Position numbers and translations under genes: made by a program
Source: Alphaproteobacteria bacterium
Lineage (GTDB): Bacteria > Pseudomonadota > Alphaproteobacteria > UBA8366
Direction: 5' to 3'
Length of the DNA stretch: 64,000 nucleotides
Assembly (NCBI GenBank): GCA_021774335.1
Contig: JAJFJD010000040.1
Location: forward strand, 62,001 to 126,000
Shown here: piece by piece, positions 15,827 through 23,714 of the stretch
Position numbering within the stretch: position 1 is the stretch's first letter
Layout of the letters: the number at the start of each line of letters is the position of its first letter
Notes under the pieces: model-generated
The model's input: the letters and a program-made list of their open reading frames with translations, nothing else
Databases searched by the model: none
What the model was told of the DNA's origin: nothing

Positions 15827-15860
15827 GGGCCCCATCGAAAGATGGGGCCCCTCCCGTTTT
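15827..15860 (+). terminator. Probable terminator: 10-bp perfect hairpin with GAAA loop
   Basis: GGGCCCCATC at 15827-15836 pairs fully with GATGGGGCCC at 15841-15850 around a GAAA tetraloop, and is followed by CTCCCGTTTT. The T run is offset by six bases, so its terminator role is likely but not certain. Confidence 0.55.
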
Positions 15861-15889
15861 GGCGTTGGTTACTCGCCGGTATAAAGAAA

Positions 15890-15915
15890 CGGCCCCCTGC
15901 TTTCGCAGGAGGCCG
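15890..15915 (-). terminator. Terminator of the small secreted protein gene
   Basis: CGGCCCCCTGC (15890-15900) and GCAGGAGGCCG (15905-15915) form a hairpin with one mismatch. Read leftward, the stem is followed by TTTCTTTAT, as expected for a terminator of the leftward gene ending at 15961. Confidence 0.65.
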
Positions 15916-15960
15916 ATTCAACAGGGAAGCTCCGGAAATGAAGTGAGGTGTTGCTAAGGC

Positions 15961-16131
15961 CTACTTGGCCGGCTTGCGTACCTCACGAAGGCACTGCGCC
16001 TTCAACTTCGCGTCCTGGATCTTGGCGCATTTCACGCTCGCCTTGTCGCCACCAGCGGCAACGGCCGGGGCAGCAATGGGGCCGGCGATGAATGCGGAGA
16101 GAAAGAGGACTGGGAGTACTTTGCGAATCAT
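15961..16131 (-). CDS. Small secreted protein with two cysteines, unknown function
   Basis: A 56-residue protein, found by reading the leftward strand. It starts at ATG 16131 behind an AGGAGCG ribosome site and ends just before a terminator hairpin. Residues 1-25 are a signal peptide (MIRKVLPVLFLSAFIAG then an alanine-rich region ending AVAA). The mature part is about 31 residues, basic, with two cysteines eleven positions apart (VKCAKIQD and KAQCLRE), which could form a disulfide. I do not recognise the family. The ribosome site, signal peptide and terminator together make it a likely real gene. Confidence 0.65.
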   Translation of the reverse strand: MIRKVLPVLFLSAFIAGPIAAPAVAAGGDKASVKCAKIQDAKLKAQCLREVRKPAK

Positions 16132-16200
16132 AGAACGCTCCTATTTAGCGAAAGTTGCGGGATGAGACGTGCCGTCAAAAAGTTCCGTGTCCAAATCACC

Positions 16201-16725
16201 CTAGAACAACGGATCTTCGTGTCGCCACTGATCGGGCCGGTCGGTTCCCCGCGATACCGGAGCCCGGGCGTCGGTTTTCAGGCGCGTGAGTTGCGCCTGG
16301 ACAATTTCTTCGCGTGTTAAATCGACACGGATCACTGTGACGGCCGACCCGGCGACGGAAACGACTTCCGCACGGTAGGGCGAGATCGGAACCGGTGATC
16401 CATCCATGTCGATGGATTCCTTGAGGGCGACCAACACTTGCGTGACTTTGCCCTCGTTATTAATGACCAAGTCGTCCACCTGGCCGATGCGTTCGCCCGA
16501 TAGGTTCAGGACGTAACTGCCGATCAGCCGGTAGGCCTGATAGTAAATTTGTGCGTCGTCTCGGGCGGCGACCTGCAAACCGGTTGCGGCGCGCGGCGAC
16601 TTGATGGCGTTCGTCTCCACCATGGTCGGTGCGGCGGTAGCTGCGGCAATGGCCGACCCTGTTCCGGCGGCAATCAAAAGCAGCGCTGCAATGTCGGTTC
16701 GGCTCGGCTTTCTTAGTACTCGCAT
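16201..16725 (-). CDS. Exported PRC-barrel domain protein
   Basis: This protein of 174 residues has an N-terminal signal sequence (MRVLRKPSRTDIAALLLIAA and an alanine-rich stretch to about residue 33) and a PRC-barrel domain at about residues 65-140 (YRLIGSYVLNLSGERIGQVDDLVIN). PRC barrels occur in RNA-processing and membrane-associated proteins; exported forms in alphaproteobacteria are poorly characterised. I start at ATG 16725: the earlier in-frame ATG at 16809 falls inside the -10 element of the promoter described at 16809-16838. That promoter matches the one in front of the divergent ECF sigma gene, so this is a probable member of that regulon. Confidence 0.8.
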   Translation of the reverse strand: MRVLRKPSRTDIAALLLIAAGTGSAIAAATAAPTMVETNAIKSPRAATGLQVAARDDAQIYYQAYRLIGSYVLNLSGERIGQVDDLVINNEGKVTQVLVALKESIDMDGSPVPISPYRAEVVSVAGSAVTVIRVDLTREEIVQAQLTRLKTDARAPVSRGTDRPDQWRHEDPLF

Positions 16726-16808
16726 CGCTCGATACCCTGTGCTCTTGCCATCTGGTTGCGCTGCATTTCGATGACGATGTTGATCGTGCAACGCGTCGTT
16801 CTTGACCA

Positions 16809-16838
16809 CATAGACCGACTGATGCCGCGGTTATTCCC
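16809..16838 (-). promoter_or_regulatory. Probable ECF-sigma promoter for the PRC-barrel gene
   Basis: On the minus strand GGGAAT (16838-16833), 17 bases, then GTCTATG (16815-16809). The same two elements with the same spacing occur at 16947-16976 on the plus strand in front of the sigma gene. A GGAA-type -35 and GTC-type -10 are standard for ECF sigma factors. Confidence 0.65.
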
Positions 16839-16946
16839 GAACGGATGTCAGATTTTTTGGAAATCTTAATTTTTGATGAATTGCCATACCGGCACCGCCT
16901 TTGATCACGATGTCGCCGCATTTCCGTCTGAATTGCTGAACAGGCT

Positions 16947-16976
16947 GGGAATAAATCCGCTTCAACGGCGTCTATG
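16947..16976 (+). promoter_or_regulatory. Probable autoregulatory ECF-sigma promoter
   Basis: GGGAAT (16947-16952), 17 bases, then GTCTATG (16970-16976), facing the sigma/anti-sigma operon. It matches the opposite-facing copy at 16838-16809 at all thirteen element positions. Both also have AA directly after GGGAAT. Confidence 0.65.
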
Positions 16977-17119
16977 ACTCTTGAAGCGCGTGTGTTCATG
17001 AACCGTGCGATGCGCAGACACAGAAAACCGGTTGAAAGAACCGACAATGGAAAATGTCAAAACGCGTCGAGCAATTGGTGGGAAGCGGTATGAGCGCATG
17101 ATTGAGAGGGGGCACATTG

Positions 17120-17791
17120 TTGATTGGACGGGTTCAAAAAACGGCGTCGACCGTTCCGTACCAACCAACGTGGGAAGATTCCGGTTTGATCTTCGAGGGA
17201 CTTGGCTGGGCGATGGACAACGCGTTTCGCCATTGCCGACGCGCATTTGGAACGCTCTTGCCGTTACAGGAGTACCTCGACGTGCCGGAAACCGGTCCCA
17301 CCCTCTCACTGCATATCGCGTCCTTGCGACGTTACGCACAAGCCTTGGCCGGAAATCGCGAAGAAGCGGACGATCTCGTCCAGGAATGTTTGACTCGTGC
17401 TATCGCACGAACAAAAGCGTGGAACGAAATCCGCGACACGCGCGCGTATCTGTTTACGATTCTTCACAATGTCCATGTCGATCGCGTAATCCGCAACCGG
17501 CGCCGTGGCACGGTGGTGCCGCTCGACGTGGTCGAGAACAAACTGTCATCCCAGCCGAATCAGGAAGACAGCCTGCGCATCCGGGATCTGGAGCGCGCGC
17601 TTCGCGTCCTGCCGGAAGATTATCGGCAGGTCGTGCTGCTCGTCGGCCTGGAAGGAATGAGTTACAGGGAAACTGCCACAACGCTTGGAATTCCAGTCGG
17701 GACGGTAATGTCGCGTCTGTCGCGGGGTCGCGAGACCTTGCGTCAGTTGATGGCAAGTGAGTCTCACAGCAATTTGCGAATGGTAAAATGA
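17120..17791 (+). CDS. ECF-type RNA polymerase sigma factor
   Basis: The protein contains sigma region 2 (LRRYAQALAGNREEADDLVQECL then TRAYLFTILHNVHVDRVI) and region 4 (LPEDYRQVVLLVGLEGMSYRE then VGTVMSRLSRGRETLRQL), and lacks regions 1 and 3, as in ECF (group 4) sigma factors. The start is uncertain: no good ATG precedes the conserved part. I chose TTG 17120, seven bases after GAGGGGG; TTG 17102 and ATG 17213 are alternatives, the last giving 192 residues. Its stop overlaps the anti-sigma start by four bases (ATGA). A matching promoter lies upstream at 16947-16976. Confidence 0.85.
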   Translation: MIGRVQKTASTVPYQPTWEDSGLIFEGLGWAMDNAFRHCRRAFGTLLPLQEYLDVPETGPTLSLHIASLRRYAQALAGNREEADDLVQECLTRAIARTKAWNEIRDTRAYLFTILHNVHVDRVIRNRRRGTVVPLDVVENKLSSQPNQEDSLRIRDLERALRVLPEDYRQVVLLVGLEGMSYRETATTLGIPVGTVMSRLSRGRETLRQLMASESHSNLRMVK

Positions 17792-18909
17792 ACGATATCC
17801 ATCGAACGGCTAGTTCGTCGATCTCCGACGTTGATCTGCACGCCTATGTTGATGGCGAGTTAACCGCGGCACGCCGTGCCGAGGTTGAGGCCTATCTGGC
17901 CGACTCGCCGGGCGACGCCGATCGCATCAAAGAGTATCGCGACCTGACATTGGCTTTGCATGCTCTTAGTGATGAAGCGGAGCTGACCCGCAACCCCGAG
18001 ATAGAGGCAATGACCGCGACGTTGGAAAAAACCATCGTCCGGCGGCGCTTTTCGCAGCGATTGATGCGTGTTGCGGCGGTATCCGCGTTCATCATTGCCG
18101 GGTTTGGCGCCTTCGCGACCTATACCGATCGGCAAGACGCGCCGGAGGATCGCTTCGTTGCGTTTACGCAGCAGGCGACCGATGCGCATCTGTTGTTCGC
18201 TGGCCGGTTGGCCGAACCGAAAGAGGTCCGCCTGGACGAGAAGTCCCGGGTGGTGGCTTGGCTGTCGCAGCGGCTGACTGGCATTCCGCTTCAGGCGCCG
18301 GATCTCGAACCCTTCGGATACCAGCTTACGGTCGAACGGATTCTACCGTCGCGGAATGGTCCGGCGGCGCAATTGATGTACGAGCACGAGAAAGACAAGC
18401 GGCCGGTTACGCTATTCATCGGAAAGAACCGGGACGCCGGACAGACCGCGTTCACCTATGTCCAGAACACGGATGTCGCCGTTTTCTATTGGCAGGACGG
18501 CCCGTTCGCCTACAGCTTGGCCGGTGGACTGGAGCGGCAGCAGCTTCTGGAGTTGGCAGAAGAAATTAGCGCGCAATTGAATTCCGTCCCGCCGCTACCC
18601 AATACCTTTGTGAAGCGGCCGTTCACTGACACGAAACAGACGGCAATCATCGAACCGCCGGCGCCGCCCATCACGACGAAGATGGAAGCGGTTCCGCAGA
18701 CGACGTCCGCCGAACCGAAGAAGTCGGCTCCCGTCGAGCAACAGATGATTCAGCCGGTGTCGGATCCGCAGCCTTCATTGCCGCAAAGCGGCAAGGCAAC
18801 GGATGACACGCCCCGGACTGCGCCGGATACGGGTAAGACGCCCGATCTGCCGGCCCGTCCCGGGACGCCGCTGGTCCCGGCCGATGCCGAGGCGCCGAAG
18901 AAAACCTGA
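17788..18909 (+). CDS. Membrane-anchored anti-sigma factor
   Basis: This 373-residue protein is the likely partner of the preceding ECF sigma factor. Residues about 13-70 form the N-terminal anti-sigma domain seen in many alphaproteobacterial proteins (DVDLHAYVDGEL then a helical region); it has no zinc-binding cysteines. A single membrane segment lies near residues 94-112, followed by a periplasmic domain of about 150 residues and a proline-rich, low-complexity tail from about residue 270. The periplasmic part could sense envelope stress and release sigma. It overlaps the sigma gene by four bases and ends three bases before the convergent copper ATPase gene. Confidence 0.85.
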   Translation: MNDIHRTASSSISDVDLHAYVDGELTAARRAEVEAYLADSPGDADRIKEYRDLTLALHALSDEAELTRNPEIEAMTATLEKTIVRRRFSQRLMRVAAVSAFIIAGFGAFATYTDRQDAPEDRFVAFTQQATDAHLLFAGRLAEPKEVRLDEKSRVVAWLSQRLTGIPLQAPDLEPFGYQLTVERILPSRNGPAAQLMYEHEKDKRPVTLFIGKNRDAGQTAFTYVQNTDVAVFYWQDGPFAYSLAGGLERQQLLELAEEISAQLNSVPPLPNTFVKRPFTDTKQTAIIEPPAPPITTKMEAVPQTTSAEPKKSAPVEQQMIQPVSDPQPSLPQSGKATDDTPRTAPDTGKTPDLPARPGTPLVPADAEAPKKT

Positions 18910-18912
18910 TCC

Positions 18913-21258
18913 TTAACGCAGGGACAGGGTGCGGAGCCGCAGCGCATTGCCGATGACCGATACGGAACTCAGGCTCATGGCCGCTGCCGCGATGATCGGG
19001 CTCAACAGCAGGCCCGTCAGCGGGTAGAGAATTCCGGCGGCGATCGGGACACCGACGCTGTTGTAGACGAAAGCCAGGAACAAATTCTGACGGATATTGC
19101 GCATCGTTGCGGTGCTGAGTTGCCGCGCCCGGACGATGCCGGTCAGGTCGCCTTTCACCAGCGTCACATTCGCGCTTTCGATGGCGACGTCCGTTCCCGT
19201 ACCCATCGCGATCCCGATATCGGCTTCCGCTAGGGCCGGGGCGTCGTTCACGCCGTCGCCCGCCATCGCTACGCGGCGGCCCTCGTCGCGCAGACGGCGG
19301 ATCAGATCGCCCTTTTCGGACGGCAGGACATTGGCGTGAACCTCGTCGATGGACAGCCGGTTCGCGACACTCTGCGCGACAAGATCGTGATCGCCGGTCA
19401 GCATGACGATACGAAGCCCGTCCTTTCGCAGCGCATTTAGCGCGGACGCCGTGGTGGATTTGATCGGATCGGCGATGGCGATTGCGCCGGCGATCCGGTC
19501 TCCTTCCCGATCCGCTTCCATGACAAAGACCACGGTCGCACCGTCCCGCCGCGCGGCGTTGGCCCGCTCGGTCCATCGGGTCGATTCCGTGTGATCCTCC
19601 AACAATTTCTCACTTCCGACGGCGATGCGTTGGCCGTCCAGGAGGCCCGTGATGCCCTTGCCGGATTGGGCATTGAAATCGGTGGGGTCGGTCAAAGTGA
19701 GGCCGTGATCCCGCGCCGCGCCGACGATGGCGGTCGCGAGCGGATGTTCACTGTGTTGTTCCAAGCTGGCCGCGATGGTGAGAACCCGGCCCTCGTCATA
19801 CCCGTCCGCCGGGTCGATATGGATGACCGCGGGTTTGCCCTCGGTCAATGTTCCGGTCTTGTCGAGCACCAGCGTGTCGATCTTCTCCAGCCCTTCCAGC
19901 GCTTCGGCGTCGCGGATCAACACGCCGGCCTGCGCGCCGCGGGCGACGCCGACCGTGATCGACATGGGTGTCGCGAGTCCCAGAGCGCAAGGGCATGCAA
20001 TGATGAGGACCGAGACCGCAGCGATCATGGCATGGGCAAGCGCCGGGGCGGGGCCGACTGCCCACCAGATGACGAACGCGATGATCGCAACGGCGATCAC
20101 CGTCGGCACGAAATATCCCGCGACCATGTCGGCGATGCGCTGGATCGGCGCGCGGCTGCGCTGCGCCTGCGCGACAAGTTGGACGATCCGTGCCAGCATC
20201 GTGTCGCCGCCAACGTGATCGGCCACCATCACGAAGCTGCCGGTCGTATTCAACGTTCCGCCGATGACGGCGTCGCCCGGAGCCTTCGCGACCGGGACCG
20301 CTTCGCCCGTGACCATCGCTTCATCAACGTTGCTGCCGCCATCGACGACATGACCGTCGATCGGCACTTTCTCACCCGGCCGGATGCGCAGACGGTCGCC
20401 GACGGCGATCGTTTCAAGGGGCACGGTCTCTTCGGCGCCGGACTCCCGAATGACGGTCGCGGTGTCGGGAGCGAGTTTCATCAGCGACCGGATGGCGGAC
20501 CCGGTTCGGTCGCGGGCACGTAGTTCCAGGAGCTGGCCCAGCAGGACCAGGACGACGATCACGCCGGCGGCCTCGAAATAGACGTCGACGGTTTGCGCGG
20601 CGCTGCGGAAGGTGTCGGGAAACAGGCCGGGGGCGACCGTCGCGACCACGCTGTAGCCGTAGGCGACGCCGGTTCCGATGGCGATCAGCGTGAACATATT
20701 GAGGCTTCGGTTTATCACCGAGGCCCAGCCGCGCTGGAAGAAAGGCAGGCCGCACCAGAGGACGATCGGTGTGGCCAGGACGATCTGGATCCAGTGGTTC
20801 ACATTGTGAGGAATAATGTCGCTTAGGGAGAAGAAGGGCAGATGCGCGCCCATTGCCAGGACGACCAGCGGTACGCCCAAGACTGCGCCAACCCGGAACC
20901 GCCGGGTGAAATCGACATGCTCGGGATTCGGCCCGGTCTCGGCGGTGATGTCCTCGGGTTCCAGTGCCATACCGCAATCCGGGCAGTCGCCAGGGCCGAC
21001 ATTCCGGACTTTGGGATGCATCGGGCAGATATAGATCGCGCCCGGATCGGCCGGAGTTTCGGTGGGGGTGTCGGCCGGAACCGGATTCAGAAATTTCTCG
21101 GGATCGGCTTGAAACCGGTCGAGGCAGTGCGCCGAACAAAACGCATAGTCGGTGTGATCATGCGTCAGGCGGTGCGGCGCCGTCGCGATGTCCACGAACA
21201 TGCCGCAGACTGGATCGCGTTCGGTTGTCTCCGCCTCGCGGTGGGTTGATGCGTCCAT
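18913..21258 (-). CDS. copA: Copper-translocating P-type ATPase (P1B-1)
   Basis: This 781-residue ion pump exports copper from the cytoplasm. The N-terminus has no ordinary HMA repeat. It has a YHS domain (DPVCGMFVD near residue 15) and a cysteine motif of the heavy-metal-binding type (YICPMHPKV and DCPDCGMALEP near 76-101). The core has CPC in the membrane (IIACPCALG), the phosphorylated aspartate in DKTGTLTEGK, the HP motif (SEHPLA), GDGVNDAP, and the P1B-1 signatures YNSVGVP and MSLSSVSVIGNALRL that point to Cu(I). A MerR-type promoter lies at 21294-21325. Confidence 0.93.
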   Translation of the reverse strand: MDASTHREAETTERDPVCGMFVDIATAPHRLTHDHTDYAFCSAHCLDRFQADPEKFLNPVPADTPTETPADPGAIYICPMHPKVRNVGPGDCPDCGMALEPEDITAETGPNPEHVDFTRRFRVGAVLGVPLVVLAMGAHLPFFSLSDIIPHNVNHWIQIVLATPIVLWCGLPFFQRGWASVINRSLNMFTLIAIGTGVAYGYSVVATVAPGLFPDTFRSAAQTVDVYFEAAGVIVVLVLLGQLLELRARDRTGSAIRSLMKLAPDTATVIRESGAEETVPLETIAVGDRLRIRPGEKVPIDGHVVDGGSNVDEAMVTGEAVPVAKAPGDAVIGGTLNTTGSFVMVADHVGGDTMLARIVQLVAQAQRSRAPIQRIADMVAGYFVPTVIAVAIIAFVIWWAVGPAPALAHAMIAAVSVLIIACPCALGLATPMSITVGVARGAQAGVLIRDAEALEGLEKIDTLVLDKTGTLTEGKPAVIHIDPADGYDEGRVLTIAASLEQHSEHPLATAIVGAARDHGLTLTDPTDFNAQSGKGITGLLDGQRIAVGSEKLLEDHTESTRWTERANAARRDGATVVFVMEADREGDRIAGAIAIADPIKSTTASALNALRKDGLRIVMLTGDHDLVAQSVANRLSIDEVHANVLPSEKGDLIRRLRDEGRRVAMAGDGVNDAPALAEADIGIAMGTGTDVAIESANVTLVKGDLTGIVRARQLSTATMRNIRQNLFLAFVYNSVGVPIAAGILYPLTGLLLSPIIAAAAMSLSSVSVIGNALRLRTLSLR

Positions 21259-21293
21259 ACGGGTGACTAGCTCCCAAAATACCTCGCTGCGCC

Positions 21294-21325
21294 ATAAATG
21301 GTGCTTCCAGTGACTAGAAGGTCAA
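21294..21325 (-). promoter_or_regulatory. Putative CueR/HmrR-type copper-responsive promoter of copA
   Basis: On the minus strand TTGACC (21325-21320), a 19-base spacer, then CATTTAT (21300-21294). The long spacer holds an imperfect dyad, ACCTTCTAG and CACTGGAAGC. A 19-base spacer and this dyad are characteristic of promoters activated by MerR-family copper regulators. The element is 36 bases before the copA start. No regulator gene is in the window. Confidence 0.65.
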
Positions 21326-21391
21326 GGGCTGGTCGGGGCTCGGTGAGCATGTCGCCCGTTTTACCGGCACGGTCTGACGCCTCGGCGTCCC

Positions 21392-22240
21392 CTACGTTGG
21401 CGCGCTCTCGGCGGCGAAAGTCGTCCGCTGCATCAAGCGGCGCAGCGGCAGGTCGTAATCCTGGATGGCCTTGTGCTGCACCGTGCAGTTGTCCCAGACC
21501 AGGACGTCGCCGGGCTGCCACACATGGCGGTACACGAATTCGGGGCGGACGATATGGTCGGCGAGCGCCTCGATCAGCCGCTGCGCTTCGCTATCATCGA
21601 GCCCGGCAATCCCCGTGCAGTCGTCCCGCATGACATAGAGACATTTCCGGCTCGTGTAGGGATGCGTCCGGACGATCGGATGGGTCACGGGAGGAAAGGC
21701 CTCGATCTGTGCCTGCGTGATTGGCACCGCGCGCACCCGGGCCGCGAAATCGAATTCCGCGATGAGCCCATCAAGCCGCTGTTTCATGGCGTCGGGCAGG
21801 GCGTCATAGGCTGCATGGGTTGCGGCGAAGCAGGTATCGCCCAGCGTCAGGCCGTCGATCTCCGGTACCTCCTGAGCATAGAGAATTGTGCCGCGCGGCG
21901 GTTTCGGCGTGTAGCACATGTCGCTGTGCCAGTTTTCGCCCGCGCGCTTGATCCCGATCTCGCGCCCGTCTTCCTCCACGTTGGAGACGAGCACGATCCC
22001 TGGGAAATCGGGCAGACCGAGCGTTTCGCCGAAGGTGTTGAGCTGCAGGTTGCCGAAGCGTTTGGTCAGCAAGAGAAGACGGTCCGGTGTGATCGACTGC
22101 CCGCGAAAGAAGATCACGCCGTTCTCGTTGTAGGCGTTCTCGATGGCGTCGAATTCGCCATCGTCCAGGTCGCGCGACAGGTCGACGCCGCGAATTTCCG
22201 CGCCCACCGCCGCGCCGGTGCGAATGACATCGATCCCCAT
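21392..22240 (-). CDS. TauD/TfdA family Fe(II)/2-oxoglutarate-dependent dioxygenase
   Basis: A 282-residue enzyme of the classical TauD/TfdA type, the length of taurine or 2,4-D dioxygenase. The iron triad is visible: H105 and D107 in WHSDMCY, and H256 in VQHKAIQDY. The 2-oxoglutarate arginine is probably R272 in QRTTF. Sequences of this group hydroxylate sulfonated, halogenated or aryloxy acids; the substrate here is unknown. It is shorter than the five other dioxygenases of the window and belongs to a different subgroup. MmgE/PrpD follows upstream on the same strand, 93 bases away. Confidence 0.9.
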   Translation of the reverse strand: MGIDVIRTGAAVGAEIRGVDLSRDLDDGEFDAIENAYNENGVIFFRGQSITPDRLLLLTKRFGNLQLNTFGETLGLPDFPGIVLVSNVEEDGREIGIKRAGENWHSDMCYTPKPPRGTILYAQEVPEIDGLTLGDTCFAATHAAYDALPDAMKQRLDGLIAEFDFAARVRAVPITQAQIEAFPPVTHPIVRTHPYTSRKCLYVMRDDCTGIAGLDDSEAQRLIEALADHIVRPEFVYRHVWQPGDVLVWDNCTVQHKAIQDYDLPLRRLMQRTTFAAESAPT

Positions 22241-22333
22241 AGGAGGCTCCAGCCGATCAAGTTTCGTTGGGGACGATGCTAGCGCCGGGGAGGAGGATCG
22301 TGCAACTTGGTCATCCTGGATAGAAGCGCGCTT

Positions 22334-23677
22334 CTAACCGCAAATCTCCAGCAGACGTGTTATCTCGGCGGCGCTTAGCTCGTGCATGCGGCTGGCCAGG
22401 GTGACGAATTCCTCTTCTTTTGCGTCGTCAAAAACCCGCTGCAGGCAATCGTGAATTTTGATGCGGTGACGCTCCGGTGTCGTGGGTTCGCCCTGGTAGT
22501 GGCCGAGACCTTTGTCGCAATGTACCTCGACGCGCGTGCCGTCCTTCAGGGTCACTGCCAGATCGACCCAACGTCCCGTCGTCGTATCCGGTATCGACGG
22601 GTTCGGTTCGAGCGTGACCTTCTTCATCAACGACTGAATATCGTCCCGATTGACCGCATCGTCCATGAAATGATCGATGCCGAGCGGTCCGTCGATCAGG
22701 GCTGCGGCGACGGTATAGTGAATGCTGAACTTGCCGTCGAGGCCGGTACTGGGCAGCGGCCGCTCGACATGCTCCGACGGGGCCACCGTCATCGTGACGC
22801 TGTCGATATCGGTGATATCCGCGATCTTTTCGCGCGCCTCCAGTGCTGCGTTGATGCCCCAATGGGTGACGTATTGGGCGGGGAAGAGTTTGATGTTGTA
22901 TCCGGGATCGACGATGCGGAATGTTTCGCCATAGGCGAGCAGGATGTCCGGGGTGAGATCGTCTTTCAGGAACGCCTTGGCCCAGCCGTGTTCATGTTCC
23001 AGCACGTCGCCATTGGCGTTGAAGCCGTGCGCGGCCAGCAGGGCGGCGTCGAGACCGTTGGCACCCGAATATCCGCAATGGGTGCATTTGGCCATGGTGC
23101 CCTTGTTGGCCGATAGCGTTCCCGAGCGGGTGGCGGCAATCGCGATGGCGTAACCGGTCTGTTGCGCGTCGAGACCCAGCATATGGGATGCGGCGACCGC
23201 GCTTCCCATGGGGCCGACCACGCCCGGCGTGTGGAAGACGTAACGGCCCGGATGCCCCTCGGCAAAGCGAAGCCGGCCTTCCATCTCGATGCCTTTCACC
23301 AGCGCCGTCGCGGCGGTACGCCCATCGGTGCCCAGCTTCTCCGCCAGCGCCAGCACGCCGGGCAGCACCGGCGATGTGGCGTGATTGGCTGGCGTCGACA
23401 TGGGCTCGTAGTCGAGCACATGCATGGAGGCGCCGTTAAGATAGGCGGCGTAGAAGGGCGAGGTCTTGAAGCCGAACCCGATGGTGGTCGCGACCGGCGC
23501 GCATCCCTGTTCGCGGACATACTCGGCCAGTGCCTTCGGCGCCTTCTGCGTCGTCCCGGCGAGCGCCACCGACAAGCCGTCGAGCGTTACGCGGTTCGCG
23601 TGAGCAAACGCCTCGTCCGGAATATTGGCATCGGTCACACCGATGATTTTTTCGCAAAGTTCAGTGGTCAGTCCCAT
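22334..23677 (-). CDS. MmgE/PrpD family protein (2-methylcitrate dehydratase-like)
   Basis: A 447-residue member of the MmgE/PrpD fold, which includes 2-methylcitrate dehydratase, cis-aconitate decarboxylase and many uncharacterised hydratases or isomerases. Family features include an N-terminal helical domain with HANRVTLDGLSVALAG, the HVLDYEP segment near residue 88, the glycine-rich TRSGTLSANKGTMAKCTHCGYSGANG near 185-210, and a C-terminal cap domain. The start at 23677 is set by GGAGAG six bases upstream. It lies 37 bases after dioxygenase 23715-24788 on the same strand, so the two may share a transcript. Confidence 0.88.
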   Translation of the reverse strand: MGLTTELCEKIIGVTDANIPDEAFAHANRVTLDGLSVALAGTTQKAPKALAEYVREQGCAPVATTIGFGFKTSPFYAAYLNGASMHVLDYEPMSTPANHATSPVLPGVLALAEKLGTDGRTAATALVKGIEMEGRLRFAEGHPGRYVFHTPGVVGPMGSAVAASHMLGLDAQQTGYAIAIAATRSGTLSANKGTMAKCTHCGYSGANGLDAALLAAHGFNANGDVLEHEHGWAKAFLKDDLTPDILLAYGETFRIVDPGYNIKLFPAQYVTHWGINAALEAREKIADITDIDSVTMTVAPSEHVERPLPSTGLDGKFSIHYTVAAALIDGPLGIDHFMDDAVNRDDIQSLMKKVTLEPNPSIPDTTTGRWVDLAVTLKDGTRVEVHCDKGLGHYQGEPTTPERHRIKIHDCLQRVFDDAKEEEFVTLASRMHELSAAEITRLLEICG

Positions 23678-23714
23678 CGCACTCTCCTGTCCGCCAGCAC
23701 CCTTGTTCCGCTCG

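Larger units (their letters stand above)
15487..15960. other. Non-coding stretch with a chain of hairpins and terminators
   Basis: No convincing gene lies in these 474 bases. It holds small stem-loops (TGTGGA/TCCACA at 15575-15591 and ATCAA/TTGAT just after), a strong terminator at 15626-15653, a perfect 10-base-pair hairpin at 15827-15850 and another hairpin at 15890-15915. The part from about 15490 to 15653 may be a long 3' untranslated region of the regulator gene or a small RNA ending at the terminator. A short leftward frame at 15661-15921 has no start signal or family features. Confidence 0.45.

Noticed and set aside
15661-15921. An 86-codon leftward frame in the hairpin-rich non-coding stretch
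   Set aside because: It crosses two strong hairpins, has no ribosome site and no recognisable features.
16132-16195. GGAAC...GTCTCAT before the small secreted protein gene as an ECF promoter
   Set aside because: The spacer is 13 bases, too short, and the -10 part differs from the matched pair.
17005-17760. A 251-codon frame overlapping the sigma factor gene in another phase
   Set aside because: It starts at a normal ATG but the protein shows no domain, whereas the overlapping frame has sigma regions 2 and 4 and the ATGA overlap with the anti-sigma gene.
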